Counted from the stretch's first letter, positions 6,999-15,611 are shown. The stretch is 34,584 nucleotides of DNA from Gemmatimonadota bacterium (GCA_022823365.1 JAJDXG010000031.1:1-34584); one strand, 5' to 3'. Program-made: numbers and translations. The notes: generated from the sequence alone by a model not told the origin.

Positions 6999-8900
6999 CA
7001 CGACCCGTTTCGGCCTCAGCTCCGTGATCCAGATTCCCGAGTTGAGATCCGACGAGTAGATGCGGCCCTTGTAGATCTGGGCCCCCCAGGTCATGGGCCA
7101 GTTGGGCACCACCATGTCACCGTCCCGGGGCACGAACGCTGCGACCTCCCTGCCCTGCTCGTAGAGGTTGCCGCGCAGCTCCCCGGAGATGTCCAGGACG
7201 CGCAGCCCCGCCTGGTAGTACCCGAGGTAAAGGCGGTCACCCTCGGCCCAGACGTTGTGCACGCCCGCCTCGGGCACCTCGTACCACGCCACCTCGACCG
7301 GGTTCTCGATGTCGGAGTAGTCCACCACGTGGATGAAGCCGCGCGCCTCGATGGGCCGCTCCGGGTCCCATCCCGGCGGGAAGATCTCGTCGCCGAGATA
7401 CAGATAGCGGCCGTGGCGCCAGGCCACGTGGGTGTTGCCGATCGGGTACTTGAACTGGCTCACGAAGGCGGGCTCGCGCGCGGTGCCCTGGTGGGTGCCC
7501 GCCCCCACGTCCAGCATGATCACGCCGTCGTTCCAGTAGGAAAGGTAGGCGTAGCCGTCCTGCACGATGACGTCGTGCAGCGTCTTGCCCTGCTTGTCGA
7601 GCCCCCAGCGGCCCACCTCGACCGGGTTGGCCGGGTCGGAGATGTCGATGATGTGAATCTCGGAGGTGCCGTTGTGGCAGGCGTAGACGAGATCCTCGTC
7701 GCCCAGGATCCACACGTTGTGCACCCCTCCGGTGAGCGTCTCGTCGTAGCGGGAAATGATCTCCGGGTGGGCCGGGTCGGCGAGGTCGAGGAGCACCATG
7801 CCGTTGCGGCGGTTGGAGGCGCCTTCGCGGGTGACGATCCCGATGTGGTTGTCGGGATGGATCTTCACGTCGTTGATGCGGCGCGCGTCCAGCTGGATCG
7901 AGTCCGTGAGGACGGGCGCGCCGCTGTCGGTGACGTCCCACACCTTCATCCAGTCGTGCATGTAGGTGCCCACGTAGACATAGTCGCGCCCGTCCACGCC
8001 CTCGAACACCCACATGTCACCCGAGTGGTGCGAGGAGATCGGTCCCCTCCCCACCTGGATCAGCTCCGAATCCGAGATGCGCTCGGTCACCTCGACGTTG
8101 GCGGTGCGCACCACGCCTTCCCCGATCACCGCGTAGACGACGTAGCGCCCCGGGTCCTCGGCCACGAACACGCCCTCGGCTCCGTCGGCGTCGATCTGGG
8201 CTCCCACCCCCGCCACCGTCCACGCGGGCAGCAGCTCGGGTCCGCCCGCGCCCGAAGGCAGGTTCGCAGCGGCCCGGAAGCGCACCACGTCGCCGGTGCG
8301 CACCGTGGAGGCCGCGGGCTCGAGCGAGTACGAGAATCCCGGGTCGGCCTCCACGCTGACTTCCACTTCCTCCTCCGCGACGCCCGACCGAACCGTGATG
8401 GTCGCGCTTCCGGGGGCGAGGCCGTACACGCGCCCGAGCGCGTCCACGCTGGCCACCGCGGGCGCGTCGGAGGTGAAGGATGCCACCGGCGCGGTCAGCG
8501 TCTCGCCCAGCCGGGTGGTGGCCGCGAGCGATATGGGCGCGCTGGTGCCCGCGACGATCGCACCGGGCGCGGCCACAGCCAGGGTGGCGGCCCCCAGCTG
8601 CGGCACCGTCAAGTCGGCAAACCCCACCACCGTGCCCCCGACCATGGCGGCCACCTGGGCCTTCCCCGGCCTGAGGCCGGTCACCTGGCCGGACGCATCC
8701 ACCGACACGAGCTCGGGGGTGACGGCCACCCACGTGACGGCGGCGCCCTCGATGACCGCCCCCTCGGCATCCAGGACCCGGGCCGTGAGCGGCAGCACCG
8801 CGTCGACGCCGACTTCCGCGCTGGCGGGGAGCACTTCTACGCGATCCGGCGCGGCCTGAACCGCGACGGCCAATGCGAACACATGTGCGAAGGACATCAT
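6993..8900 (-). CDS. Secreted Big2/LVIVD-repeat protein
   Basis: A 635-aa exported protein. Residues 1-17 (FAHVFALAVAVQAA) look like a signal peptide. Two Ig-like Big2-type domains follow (about 19-98 and 105-183), each with the pattern VSVDxxGxVxGLxPGxA seen at 65-81 and 150-165. A third beta-sandwich-like region spans about 190-272. Residues about 285-630 carry LVIVD-type beta-propeller repeats, with recurring units such as DWMKVWDVTDSGAPV, IHIIDISDPANPVEVG and HVVDYSDIENPVEVAW. Such proteins are usually extracellular or surface-bound; the ligand is unknown. Two consecutive ATGs start the gene, with GAGG 8 bases upstream. The stop lies within the inverted repeat at 6972-6998. Confidence 0.85.
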   Translation of the reverse strand: MMSFAHVFALAVAVQAAPDRVEVLPASAEVGVDAVLPLTARVLDAEGAVIEGAAVTWVAVTPELVSVDASGQVTGLRPGKAQVAAMVGGTVVGFADLTVPQLGAATLAVAAPGAIVAGTSAPISLAATTRLGETLTAPVASFTSDAPAVASVDALGRVYGLAPGSATITVRSGVAEEEVEVSVEADPGFSYSLEPAASTVRTGDVVRFRAAANLPSGAGGPELLPAWTVAGVGAQIDADGAEGVFVAEDPGRYVVYAVIGEGVVRTANVEVTERISDSELIQVGRGPISSHHSGDMWVFEGVDGRDYVYVGTYMHDWMKVWDVTDSGAPVLTDSIQLDARRINDVKIHPDNHIGIVTREGASNRRNGMVLLDLADPAHPEIISRYDETLTGGVHNVWILGDEDLVYACHNGTSEIHIIDISDPANPVEVGRWGLDKQGKTLHDVIVQDGYAYLSYWNDGVIMLDVGAGTHQGTAREPAFVSQFKYPIGNTHVAWRHGRYLYLGDEIFPPGWDPERPIEARGFIHVVDYSDIENPVEVAWYEVPEAGVHNVWAEGDRLYLGYYQAGLRVLDISGELRGNLYEQGREVAAFVPRDGDMVVPNWPMTWGAQIYKGRIYSSDLNSGIWITELRPKRVVF

Positions 8901-8965
8901 CTGGTTTACCTCGGATGACGGAACGTAATGGCAGGCTGCCTCTTGCGGCCCGCGACCTCTCGAAA

Positions 8966-9039
8966 TGCCCCCGGCAGGACTCGAACCTGCGGCCCCCGGA
9001 TTAGGAATCCGGTGCTCTGTCCACCTGAGCTACGGAGGC
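8966..9039 (-). tRNA. tRNA-Arg (anticodon CCU)
   Basis: On the minus strand a 74-nt cloverleaf folds cleanly. The acceptor arm GCCTCCG pairs with CGGGGGC (one G-U pair), the D arm is GCTC/GAGC, and the anticodon arm CCGGA-TTCCTAA-TCCGG gives anticodon CCU for AGG codons. The T arm is GCAGG-TTCGAGT-CCTGC, and the discriminator base is A. The 3' CCA is not encoded. It lies between the DedA-like gene and the LVIVD gene on the same strand. Confidence 0.95.
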
Positions 9040-9068
9040 GCGCGAACCCCATTCTACCGCCGTCCGCT

Positions 9069-9653
9069 TCAGCGGAGCAACGCCACCGCCGCGAAGCCCG
9101 CCACCAGCAGAATGCCGAAGATCCAGGTGAAGGTGTTGAAATGGCGATCGATCGCGCCCCGCAACGCGGAGCCCCATCGGTAGACCAGACCTCCCAGCAC
9201 GAAGAAACGCAGTCCCCGCGAAACGCAGCTGGCCAGCACGAACACCGGGAAATCGATGGCGAAGACCCCGGCCGAGAGAGTGAACACCTTGTACGGAAGC
9301 GGAGTCAGGCCCGCCAGGAAGATGACCCAGAAGTCGTAGCGCCCGTAGAGCTCCTGCACGCGCGCGAAGCTCTCCGGCGACACCCCGGGGATATGGTCGA
9401 AGAAGAACTGGTCGAAGAGATGCCACGCGCCCGCACCAATGCCGTAGCCGATCACGCCGCCCAGAACCGACGCCGCCGTAGTGAATGCCGCGAAGCGCAT
9501 GGACGCTGCCGGCGCACCCAGGCAGAGCGCCAGCAGCAGCGGATCGGGCGGAATCGGGAACACCGACGACTCGGCCAGCGCGAGCACCGCAAGCGCCCAG
9601 GCGCCGTACGGCGTCCCGGCCCAGCTCAGGACCCAGTCGTAGAGACGGCGCAT
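9069..9653 (-). CDS. DedA/SNARE-associated (YqaA-type) membrane protein
   Basis: A 194-aa integral membrane protein of the DedA/VTT superfamily, YqaA branch. Key family pieces are ESSVFPIPPDPLLLALCLG near residues 28-46, the glycine-rich GGVIGYGIG, and AGLTPLPYKVFTLSAGVF in the second half, the re-entrant loop region. DedA-type proteins are linked to lipid scrambling and membrane homeostasis; the role of the YqaA branch is not settled. I chose the ATG at 9653 (MRRLYDWV) because homologues begin close to this motif. A GTG at 9698, with AGAGG 7 bases upstream, would add 15 residues and overlap surE by 25 bases, and remains possible. It follows surE closely. Confidence 0.85.
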   Translation of the reverse strand: MRRLYDWVLSWAGTPYGAWALAVLALAESSVFPIPPDPLLLALCLGAPAASMRFAAFTTAASVLGGVIGYGIGAGAWHLFDQFFFDHIPGVSPESFARVQELYGRYDFWVIFLAGLTPLPYKVFTLSAGVFAIDFPVFVLASCVSRGLRFFVLGGLVYRWGSALRGAIDRHFNTFTWIFGILLVAGFAAVALLR

Positions 9654-9673
9654 CAGCGAGCGGGGTCCGGAGC

Positions 9674-10426
9674 TCAACCCTGCATCGTCAGATCCCACGC
9701 CCGCACCTCTTCAAGAAGCCTGTAGTTGGTGAGGTCGAGGTGGAGCGGGGTCACCGAAACGTAGCCCTCCTCGACGGCACGGAAGTCCGAGTCGGCCGAG
9801 CCGCTCCACGCCGGCGTGGATGCTCCGATCCAGTAGTACTCCTTCCCCATCGGATCGTGGCCGCGCATCAGCGAATCGCTGTATCTGCGGCGACCCAGCC
9901 GGGTGACCCGCACCCCCTTCGCCTCCGCCGGCGGAATCGGGGGGAGGTTGACGTTGAAGAGGGTGTCGGTGGGGAAAGGCCTGGCCAGCACCTGCTTCAG
10001 GAGGTCGGACAGAGGTTCGGACCAGCCGCGGCCCTCCGTCAGGTCGCGCCCGGCGTACGACACCGCGACCGACGGGATGCCGAGCACGGTCGCTTCCATC
10101 GCGGCCGCCACCGTGCCCGAATAGAGGACGTCCTCTCCCATGTTCGACCCGTGGTTGACGCCGGAGAAGCAGACCGTGGGACGCTCCTCCAGAAGCGCGC
10201 TCAGCGCCAGGATGACGCAGTCCGTGGGGGTGCCGTCGACTACGGAAACGCCCCCCGGGTCCGTTCGGGCGCGCAGCGGAAGATGCAGCGTGAGCGAATG
10301 GCTGGTCGCGCTCTGCTCGCGGTCGGGCGCGACCACATGCACCGAGCCGAGCCGTCGCGCGGCGCTCTGAAGAATGGCCAGGCCCGGAGCCATGTAGCCG
10401 TCATCGTTCGTGCACAGGATGTGCAT
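9674..10426 (-). CDS. surE: 5'/3'-nucleotidase SurE
   Basis: A 250-aa SurE phosphatase, which removes phosphate from nucleoside monophosphates and related substrates in the cytoplasm. The metal-binding residues sit where the Thermotoga enzyme has them: Asp8 and Asp9 in TNDDG, Ser39 in APDREQSATSHS and Asn95 in GVNHGSN. DGTPTDCV at 64-71 is also typical. The ATG at 10426 gives MHILCTNDDG, the normal start. The gene lies 10 bases downstream of the MerR gene and is probably in the same operon as gpsA and merR; a MerR/surE pairing is also seen in some other bacteria. Confidence 0.95.
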   Translation of the reverse strand: MHILCTNDDGYMAPGLAILQSAARRLGSVHVVAPDREQSATSHSLTLHLPLRARTDPGGVSVVDGTPTDCVILALSALLEERPTVCFSGVNHGSNMGEDVLYSGTVAAAMEATVLGIPSVAVSYAGRDLTEGRGWSEPLSDLLKQVLARPFPTDTLFNVNLPPIPPAEAKGVRVTRLGRRRYSDSLMRGHDPMGKEYYWIGASTPAWSGSADSDFRAVEEGYVSVTPLHLDLTNYRLLEEVRAWDLTMQG

Positions 10427-10436
10427 GCGCGCCCGG

Positions 10437-10808
10437 TCAGGAATCGCCGGCCTGGCCGGGGACAGAGAGTATGTCCATCAACTCCGCCAGGTCGCTCTTG
10501 AGCTGGCCGCGAAGTTCGGGAGCGAGCGCCGCCTTGCGGGCCTCCTTGAGGCCTCCCGTCCTGCGCATCCGGGCCAGTTCCTGGCGGGCACCCTCCACGG
10601 TGTACTTGTCTTCGTAGAGCAGACGCTTGAGCAGGAGCACCAGTTCGACCTCCCGCGGCCGATAGACCCGGTTGCCGGCCTGGTTCTTCACGGGTCGAAG
10701 CAGCTCGAATCGTGTTTCCCAGTAGCGCAGCACATGCGCCTGGATGCCGGTGAGGTCGCATACTTCGCCGATGGAATAGTACGCGCGTTGCGCGATCGGT
10801 TCGTTCAA
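10437..10808 (-). CDS. MerR-family transcriptional regulator (TTG start)
   Basis: A 123-aa MerR-type DNA-binding protein. The helix-turn-helix and wing lie at about 11-48, with YYSIGEVCDLTGI, HVLRYWETRF and the RVYRPREVELVLLLKRLLYE block that leads into the dimerisation helix. The C-terminal part (about 80-123) is short, charged and lacks conserved effector-binding cysteines, so no metal ligand is indicated. The start codon is TTG at 10808, supported by GGAGG 5 bases upstream; no ATG lies before the HTH. Its target is unknown. It lies between gpsA (34-bp gap) and surE (10-bp gap). Confidence 0.88.
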   Translation of the reverse strand: MNEPIAQRAYYSIGEVCDLTGIQAHVLRYWETRFELLRPVKNQAGNRVYRPREVELVLLLKRLLYEDKYTVEGARQELARMRRTGGLKEARKAALAPELRGQLKSDLAELMDILSVPGQAGDS

Positions 10809-10813
10809 TGGCT

Positions 10814-10818
10814 CCTCC
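10814..10818 (-). promoter_or_regulatory. RBS GGAGG for the TTG start of merR
   Basis: GGAGG on the minus strand lies 5 bases upstream of the TTG at 10808. No ATG or GTG start is available upstream of the conserved HTH, so this site decides the start. Confidence 0.6.
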
Positions 10819-10842
10819 CGGACCCCGGGACCGGAGACGCGA

Positions 10843-11892
10843 TCACGACCAGTGCTCCGGCTTGGGATCCCGCATCATGAGGTTGTTCGCCGCCTCGGCA
10901 GGGTCCGTTCTCCCCATCAGGATATCGTAAACCTGGTCGCAGATCGGCATCTCCACCCGATACCTGGCGGCCAGCTCGTGCACGGCTTCGGCCGTCTTCA
11001 CCCCCTCCGCCACCGCCGTCATCCCGCCCAGGATGTCGTCCAGGGTGCGCCCCCGTCCGAGCTCGAAGCCCACGGTGCGGTTGCGGCTCACGTGGCCGGT
11101 ACAGGTAAGGACCAGATCGCCCATTCCCGCCAGCCCGAAAAAGGTGGGTGGACGGGCGCCCATGGCAACCCCGAGCCGGGTGATTTCGGCCAGCCCGCGG
11201 GTGATGAGGGCACAAAGCGTGTTGTGCCCGAAGCCGTGGCCGGCCACCACCCCGGCGGCGAGCGCGATCACGTTCTTGAGCGCGCCGCCCAGTTCGACTC
11301 CAATCACGTCGTCGTTGGTGTAGACGCGAAAACTGGGCCCCTGAAGCGCGGCCTGGACCAGAAGGCGGGCTTCCTCCGACCGGCTCGCCGCGACCACCGC
11401 GGTGGGCTGGCCGCGCACCACCTCGGCCGCGAAGCTCGGACCAGAGAGCACGGTCAGGCGCTCGCTCTGTCGCGGCGTGAGCAGCTCGGCCATCACCTCG
11501 TCCATGCGCCGCAGGGTCGCGATCTCGATCCCCTTGGAGGCGGACACCACCACGGCATCGGGCTCCAGGAAGCGGGCGGCGCCACCCACCACAGCCCCGG
11601 CGTACTGGGCCGGGCTCACCGACATGACGATCTCCGCGCCGGCGACGGCCCGCTCCATCTTGCCGGTCGCGTCCAGTTCGCGCGGAAGTTCAATGCCGGG
11701 CAGAAAGCACTGGTTCTCGCCGCCCTCCCGGATCTGCTGCACGACCTCCGGCTCGCGCGCCCAGAGGCAGACATCGTGCCCCCTGTCGGCGGCAAGCGCC
11801 GCCAGCGCCGTCCCCCAGCTGCCGGCCCCCAGCACGCCGATCCTGCAGGCCGGATCAGCCACCTTCGTCCCGCCGGGCCCGCCGATCGTCAT
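10843..11892 (-). CDS. gpsA: Glycerol-3-phosphate dehydrogenase [NAD(P)+]
   Basis: A 349-aa cytoplasmic enzyme that reduces dihydroxyacetone phosphate to sn-glycerol-3-phosphate, the backbone of membrane phospholipids. The Rossmann motif GVLGAGSWGTAL is at 19-30, SASKGIE at 117-123 (Lys120), and the catalytic Lys206 in GGALKNVIAL. GLAGMGDLVLTC and NRTVGFELGRG follow. The ATG at 11892 overlaps the end of plsY by 38 bases, with GGAGG 12 bases before it. A GTG at 11862 is an alternative start that would remove ten residues and reduce the overlap to 8 bases. PlsY, encoded just upstream, consumes the glycerol-3-phosphate this enzyme makes, so the pair forms the first steps of phospholipid synthesis. 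Confidence 0.95.
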   Translation of the reverse strand: MTIGGPGGTKVADPACRIGVLGAGSWGTALAALAADRGHDVCLWAREPEVVQQIREGGENQCFLPGIELPRELDATGKMERAVAGAEIVMSVSPAQYAGAVVGGAARFLEPDAVVVSASKGIEIATLRRMDEVMAELLTPRQSERLTVLSGPSFAAEVVRGQPTAVVAASRSEEARLLVQAALQGPSFRVYTNDDVIGVELGGALKNVIALAAGVVAGHGFGHNTLCALITRGLAEITRLGVAMGARPPTFFGLAGMGDLVLTCTGHVSRNRTVGFELGRGRTLDDILGGMTAVAEGVKTAEAVHELAARYRVEMPICDQVYDILMGRTDPAEAANNLMMRDPKPEHWS

Positions 11893-12490
11893 GGATGCGC
11901 TTTTCCTCCCCCCGCAGCAATCGGCCGATGTTGGACCTGTGCGCCCAGACGACGAAGGCGCCGGCCAGGATCGCAAACCCCGTGATCCAGGGATCCGCCG
12001 CGCGACCCGCTGCATTCCCAACCAGCACCGTCGCCGGAAGCACGAGTGCCGCCGCGATCGACGCCAGCGATACGATGCCCCGCGCTGCCAGGACCAGTAC
12101 CCAGACCAGCGCGGCGGCGAGCACGGCGAGCGGCGACAGCGCGAGAAAGGCTCCGGCGGCGGTGGCGACGCCCTTCCCGCCCCGGAAACGCACCCAGCAG
12201 GAGAAGGTGTGGCCGAGGATCGCGGCCGCCCCGTAGGCTGCGGCCCATCCGTCCGCGGCGCCGCCGTCAAGCATCGGAAACAGCCAGGCCGGCAGCCAGC
12301 CCTTGCCGACGTCCACCAACCCCACCGGCACAGCGACGCGCAGCCCCATCGCGCGGTAGACGTTGGTCGCGCCCAGGTTGCCGCTTCCCTCGCGCCGCAG
12401 GTCCATTCCGCCGATCATCTTCCCGACCACGAAGCTGGTGGGGAGCGATCCGGCGAAATAGGCGGCCAGCACCCAGATCAACGGGGTCAT
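11855..12490 (-). CDS. plsY: Acyl-phosphate:glycerol-3-phosphate acyltransferase PlsY
   Basis: A 211-aa integral membrane acyltransferase that uses acyl-phosphate to acylate position 1 of glycerol-3-phosphate. Its conserved cytoplasmic loops are visible: GSLPTSFVVGK at 14-24, the SGNLGATNVYRAMG motif at 36-49, and GHTFSCWVRFRGGKGVATA at 93-111. Five or more hydrophobic segments span the rest. The start at 12490 overlaps the stop of der as ATGA, which fixes it and suggests translational coupling; a longer ORF reading into der is not needed. gpsA follows and overlaps its end. Confidence 0.95.
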   Translation of the reverse strand: MTPLIWVLAAYFAGSLPTSFVVGKMIGGMDLRREGSGNLGATNVYRAMGLRVAVPVGLVDVGKGWLPAWLFPMLDGGAADGWAAAYGAAAILGHTFSCWVRFRGGKGVATAAGAFLALSPLAVLAAALVWVLVLAARGIVSLASIAAALVLPATVLVGNAAGRAADPWITGFAILAGAFVVWAHRSNIGRLLRGEEKRIHDDRRARRDEGG

Positions 12491-13824
12491 CCTCTGCCCG
12501 AGCCTCCATCCGCCTTGAAGCGCATCCGCAGCGGAGAGCCGGCCAACGGCCATCGGCTGCGGAACCCGTTCTCAAGATAGCGAACGTAGGCCGGCTGAAT
12601 CTCTCTCGGCAGATTGCTGAAGAGGACGAAGGCCGGAGGGGCGACGCCCACCTGCGTGCCGTAGCGCACCTTCACCGCGCGCCCGCGCGAGTGCGCCGGC
12701 GGATGCCGCGCCACCAGCCGCCCCAGCTCCCGGTTCAACTCGGCAGTCGGGATGCGCCGCTCCCGCTCCGCCTGGACCCGGAGCACGAGGTCGAGGGTCT
12801 TGCGTACCCGCTGGCCGGTGAGCGCCGAGGTGAAGACGAAGGGCACCCAGCGAAGAAAGGGGGTTCGCGCCCGCACGGCCTTCTCTATTCCGGGCGCCGT
12901 GGAGCCGTTTCTCTCGACCAGATCCCACTTGTTGGCGACCAGGATGACCCCGCAGCCCGAGTCCCATGCCGCCTCGGCGACCTTCACGTCCTGCATGTGG
13001 ATGCCGGAGGAGGCGTCCGTCAGGACCAGGCAGACGTCCGCCTCGCGAATCACCCGGGTCGCCCGCAGCCACGCGTAGTACTCGATGGAGTCGTGGATGC
13101 GGGCCTGGCGACGGAGCCCGGCGGTGTCCACGAAGACCAGGTTGCGGCCGTGGTAACGCATCGTCGAGTCCACGGGGTCGCGCGTGGTGCCGGCCGTCTC
13201 GCTGACCACCATGCGCTCCTCGCCGAAGAGCCGGTTGACGAAGCTCGACTTGCCCACGTTGGGCTTACCGATCACCGCCACCCGCACCGTGTCCGGTTCG
13301 GCGGGGGCGGTTTCGAGGTCGGGCAGGGCTTCCAGGACCACGTCCAGCAGGTCGCCGCTTCCCTTCCCGGAGATCGCGCTCACCGGGACCGGCTCGCCGA
13401 CGCCCAGCGCCCAGAACTCGTGGTGGGAGGTCTCGCGCGGAAGGTTGTCAACCTTGTTGGCCACCAGCAGGACCGGGCGCTCGCTCAGCCGCAGCAGCGT
13501 GGCGAGCTTCTCGTCCAGCGGATGGATGCCGTCCCTGGCGTCGACAACGAAGAGAATCAGGTCGGCTTCCTCGACCGCCGCCAGCGCTTGGGCGCGCACC
13601 GCCCGGTCGAGCGGGCTGTCACTGCCCTCCACCACCCCGCCCGTGTCGACGAGGAAGAAATCCCTTCCCGCCCAGTCGGCGCGGGCGAAGTGCCGGTCCC
13701 GCGTCACGCCCGGGGTGTCGTCAACGATCGCCTTGCGCTGTCCCAGAACACGATTGAAGAGGGTGGACTTGCCCACGTTGGGACGGCCGACCACGGCGAT
13801 CACCGGGAGCCGGGCGCCGATCAT
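12487..13824 (-). CDS. der: Ribosome biogenesis GTPase Der (EngA)
   Basis: A 445-aa protein with two tandem Era-like GTPase domains and a C-terminal KH-like domain, needed for 50S subunit maturation. Domain 1 has GRPNVGKST at 13-21, the TPGVTRDRH switch at 37-45, DTGG at 60-63 and NKVD at 123-126. Domain 2 has GKPNVGKSS at 186-194, AGTTRDPVD at 211-219, DTAG at 233-236 and NKWD at 298-301. The KH-like part (about 355-440) includes ARHPPAHSRGRAVKVRYGTQ. The ATG at 13824 overlaps the TGA of the DUF512 gene (ATGA), and the gene's own stop overlaps plsY the same way. Confidence 0.97.
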   Translation of the reverse strand: MIGARLPVIAVVGRPNVGKSTLFNRVLGQRKAIVDDTPGVTRDRHFARADWAGRDFFLVDTGGVVEGSDSPLDRAVRAQALAAVEEADLILFVVDARDGIHPLDEKLATLLRLSERPVLLVANKVDNLPRETSHHEFWALGVGEPVPVSAISGKGSGDLLDVVLEALPDLETAPAEPDTVRVAVIGKPNVGKSSFVNRLFGEERMVVSETAGTTRDPVDSTMRYHGRNLVFVDTAGLRRQARIHDSIEYYAWLRATRVIREADVCLVLTDASSGIHMQDVKVAEAAWDSGCGVILVANKWDLVERNGSTAPGIEKAVRARTPFLRWVPFVFTSALTGQRVRKTLDLVLRVQAERERRIPTAELNRELGRLVARHPPAHSRGRAVKVRYGTQVGVAPPAFVLFSNLPREIQPAYVRYLENGFRSRWPLAGSPLRMRFKADGGSGRG

Positions 13825-15092
13825 GGTTCTGACAGCATGCGCGTGATCTCGTGGCCGGCAAGCACCGTTGCCGGCGCCAGTTCGCGCTCCAGGCGCGCGA
13901 GGGGGTAGTCGTCGACGAACACCCCGTCGGCGTTGACTGCCTCGGCCGGCAGCAGAACGACATCCTCCCGCCTTCCCTCCCCCAGCGCCGCGCGCATGTC
14001 GTGCCCCGCAAGCAGGCCCGCCACCGTGACCCCCTCTCCGAAGTAGCGGTTGGTCACGGCCAGCACCTCGACCTCCGCCCGAGTGGCGGATTCGAGCTGC
14101 CCGGCACGGGCTTCGATCCGGGGCGCCATCGACCGGCCCGTCACCACCCGGATGCGGTGCCCGGCGAGATCGGGAAGCGTGCCCATCCCGGCGTCCAGGT
14201 CGTCCAGGAAGCGGCGCACCGCCCCCACCCCGTTTTCCATGAGCGAGAGGTCGTCGTAGTAGGAGACACCCGGCACCTCCATCCCCGCGATCAGGAACAT
14301 CTCGTCGGCGGCGTAGGCCCACCGCGTCTCGCGCCGTCCGGGCGTCCGCTGCCGGGCCCGCTCGACCTGTTCGATCGCGGACGCGGCCTCGGCCGCGGTG
14401 AGGCGTCGCACCGGCCGGTTCTCGTTGTACCTGGTGAGCCCCACCGGAACGACAGACAGAGAGCGCACCCCCGGCCCCAGCGACCAGAGGTCTTCGATGG
14501 TCCGGTCGAGGTGCGCCCCGTCGTTCCATTCCGGGCAGAGCACGACCTGGGTGTGCACCTCCAGGCCCCCATCGAGCAGGACGGAGAGCTGCTCCATGAT
14601 GAGCCCCGCTCGCCGGTTGACCAGCAGACGTTCGCGGACCGCCGGTTCGGTGGCGTGCACGCTCACGTACAATGGCGAGATGCGCTGGTCCACGAGCCGC
14701 TGAAGGCCGCGCGGTCCCAGGTTGGTCAGGGTGACGTAGCTGCCGTAGGTAAAGGAGAGCCGGAAGTCGTCATCCCGCAGCCACAGGCTCTGGCGGGCGT
14801 CCTTCGGATTCCCGTCGATGAAGCAGAAGACGCACTTGTTGGCGCATTCGCGGATCTTGTCGGGCTCCGGGACAAGCCCGACCGGCGTCCCGGGATCCCG
14901 TTCGATCTCGTACACGAAGCGGTCGCCCGCGGGAGAGACCGTCTCGACGGCCAGGTCCGGGTCTGCGAGCAGGAAGGCGAGGTCGATGCCGTCGCGCACG
15001 CGCTGCCCGTTGATGCGCACGATGCGGGTACCGATCTCGAGCCGGAGCTCGTCGGCGATGCTCCCGCTCTCGACCCCGGCGATCCGAACCAT
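13821..15092 (-). CDS. PDZ / radical SAM / DUF512 protein
   Basis: A 423-aa protein with an N-terminal PDZ-like segment (about 3-62), a radical-SAM cluster CxxxCxxC at Cys83, Cys87 and Cys90 (ECANKCVFCFID), and a C-terminal DUF512 domain. FIDGNPKDARQSLWLRDDD followed by FRLSFTYGSYVTLTN is the family hallmark. The substrate is unknown. In Firmicutes this family is often found next to der, plsY and gpsA, and the same order is kept here, so a link to ribosome or lipid metabolism is possible but unproven. GGAG lies 9 bases before the ATG at 15092. It is translationally coupled to der through an ATGA overlap. Confidence 0.92.
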   Translation of the reverse strand: MVRIAGVESGSIADELRLEIGTRIVRINGQRVRDGIDLAFLLADPDLAVETVSPAGDRFVYEIERDPGTPVGLVPEPDKIRECANKCVFCFIDGNPKDARQSLWLRDDDFRLSFTYGSYVTLTNLGPRGLQRLVDQRISPLYVSVHATEPAVRERLLVNRRAGLIMEQLSVLLDGGLEVHTQVVLCPEWNDGAHLDRTIEDLWSLGPGVRSLSVVPVGLTRYNENRPVRRLTAAEAASAIEQVERARQRTPGRRETRWAYAADEMFLIAGMEVPGVSYYDDLSLMENGVGAVRRFLDDLDAGMGTLPDLAGHRIRVVTGRSMAPRIEARAGQLESATRAEVEVLAVTNRYFGEGVTVAGLLAGHDMRAALGEGRREDVVLLPAEAVNADGVFVDDYPLARLERELAPATVLAGHEITRMLSEP

Positions 15093-15122
15093 CCCCTGTT
15101 TCTCCGGCGCCTCCGCGGTCGC

Positions 15123-15530
15123 TCAGCGGCCGCCCGGCACCCCCTCCATCGCGGGGCCCTTCAGTTGCACGACGATTACTTCCACGGGCTCGGGTCCCTC
15201 GTTCACGTCGCCGTGCAGTTCGCCCGGCGGGTCGGCGTCGAGCCAGTAGGCGCTGCCGGTCTCCCAGGTCATGTCGCGCCGCTCGCCGGTATCGTACACG
15301 ACCGTGAGGGTTCCACCCCTGAGCGCGATGATGGCGCGGGGATTGTCGTGACGGTGCATCTCCAGCGGCTGGTTGGGCACGATCACGCTCTTCCAGACCT
15401 CGACATACTCGTTCTCGAACTGGGGCGTGCGTCCGGTCGTCAGCTCCGGCTCTCCCGAGGGCTCGGCCCCGGGCCCGCAGGCGGCAACCAGCAGGGCGAT
15501 GGCGGAGGTGGCGGTCAACATGGCCTTCAT
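15123..15530 (-). CDS. Cupin-fold lipoprotein
   Basis: A 135-aa small lipoprotein. Residues 1-17 form a signal peptide ending in the lipobox VAAC18 (TSAIALLVAACGPG). The rest is a single cupin barrel: PLEMHRHDNPRAIIALRGG near 55-73 carries the first His motif, and GELHGD near 103-108 supplies a further His in the position of the second motif. A full metal-binding His3Glu set cannot be confirmed, so enzyme or sensor function is unclear. The ATG at 15530 has GGAG about 9 bases upstream. It lies 30 bp upstream of the DUF512 gene and after tRNA-Gly on the minus strand. Confidence 0.8.
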   Translation of the reverse strand: MKAMLTATSAIALLVAACGPGAEPSGEPELTTGRTPQFENEYVEVWKSVIVPNQPLEMHRHDNPRAIIALRGGTLTVVYDTGERRDMTWETGSAYWLDADPPGELHGDVNEGPEPVEVIVVQLKGPAMEGVPGGR

Positions 15531-15564
15531 GATGCTCGTCTCCAGGTGTGGAAGGGCAGGCGAG

Positions 15565-15580
15565 CCTCGCGCCGGCGAGG
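15565..15580 (-). terminator. Short GC hairpin after tRNA-Gly
   Basis: CCTCGC (15565-15570) and GCGAGG (15575-15580) form a 6-bp stem with a 4-base loop, 31 bases past the tRNA-Gly 3' end and before the cupin gene. There is no U-tract, so it may be a processing or pause element rather than a terminator. Confidence 0.25.
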
Positions 15581-15611
15581 AACGGGCGACGGATTCGTCA
15601 CCCGGGATGGA

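Noticed and set aside
12046..13908. Long plus-strand open frame of 620 codons over plsY and der
   Set aside because: It is antisense to two well-supported genes, is Arg/Pro-rich and low in complexity, and has no family motif: a typical high-GC shadow frame.
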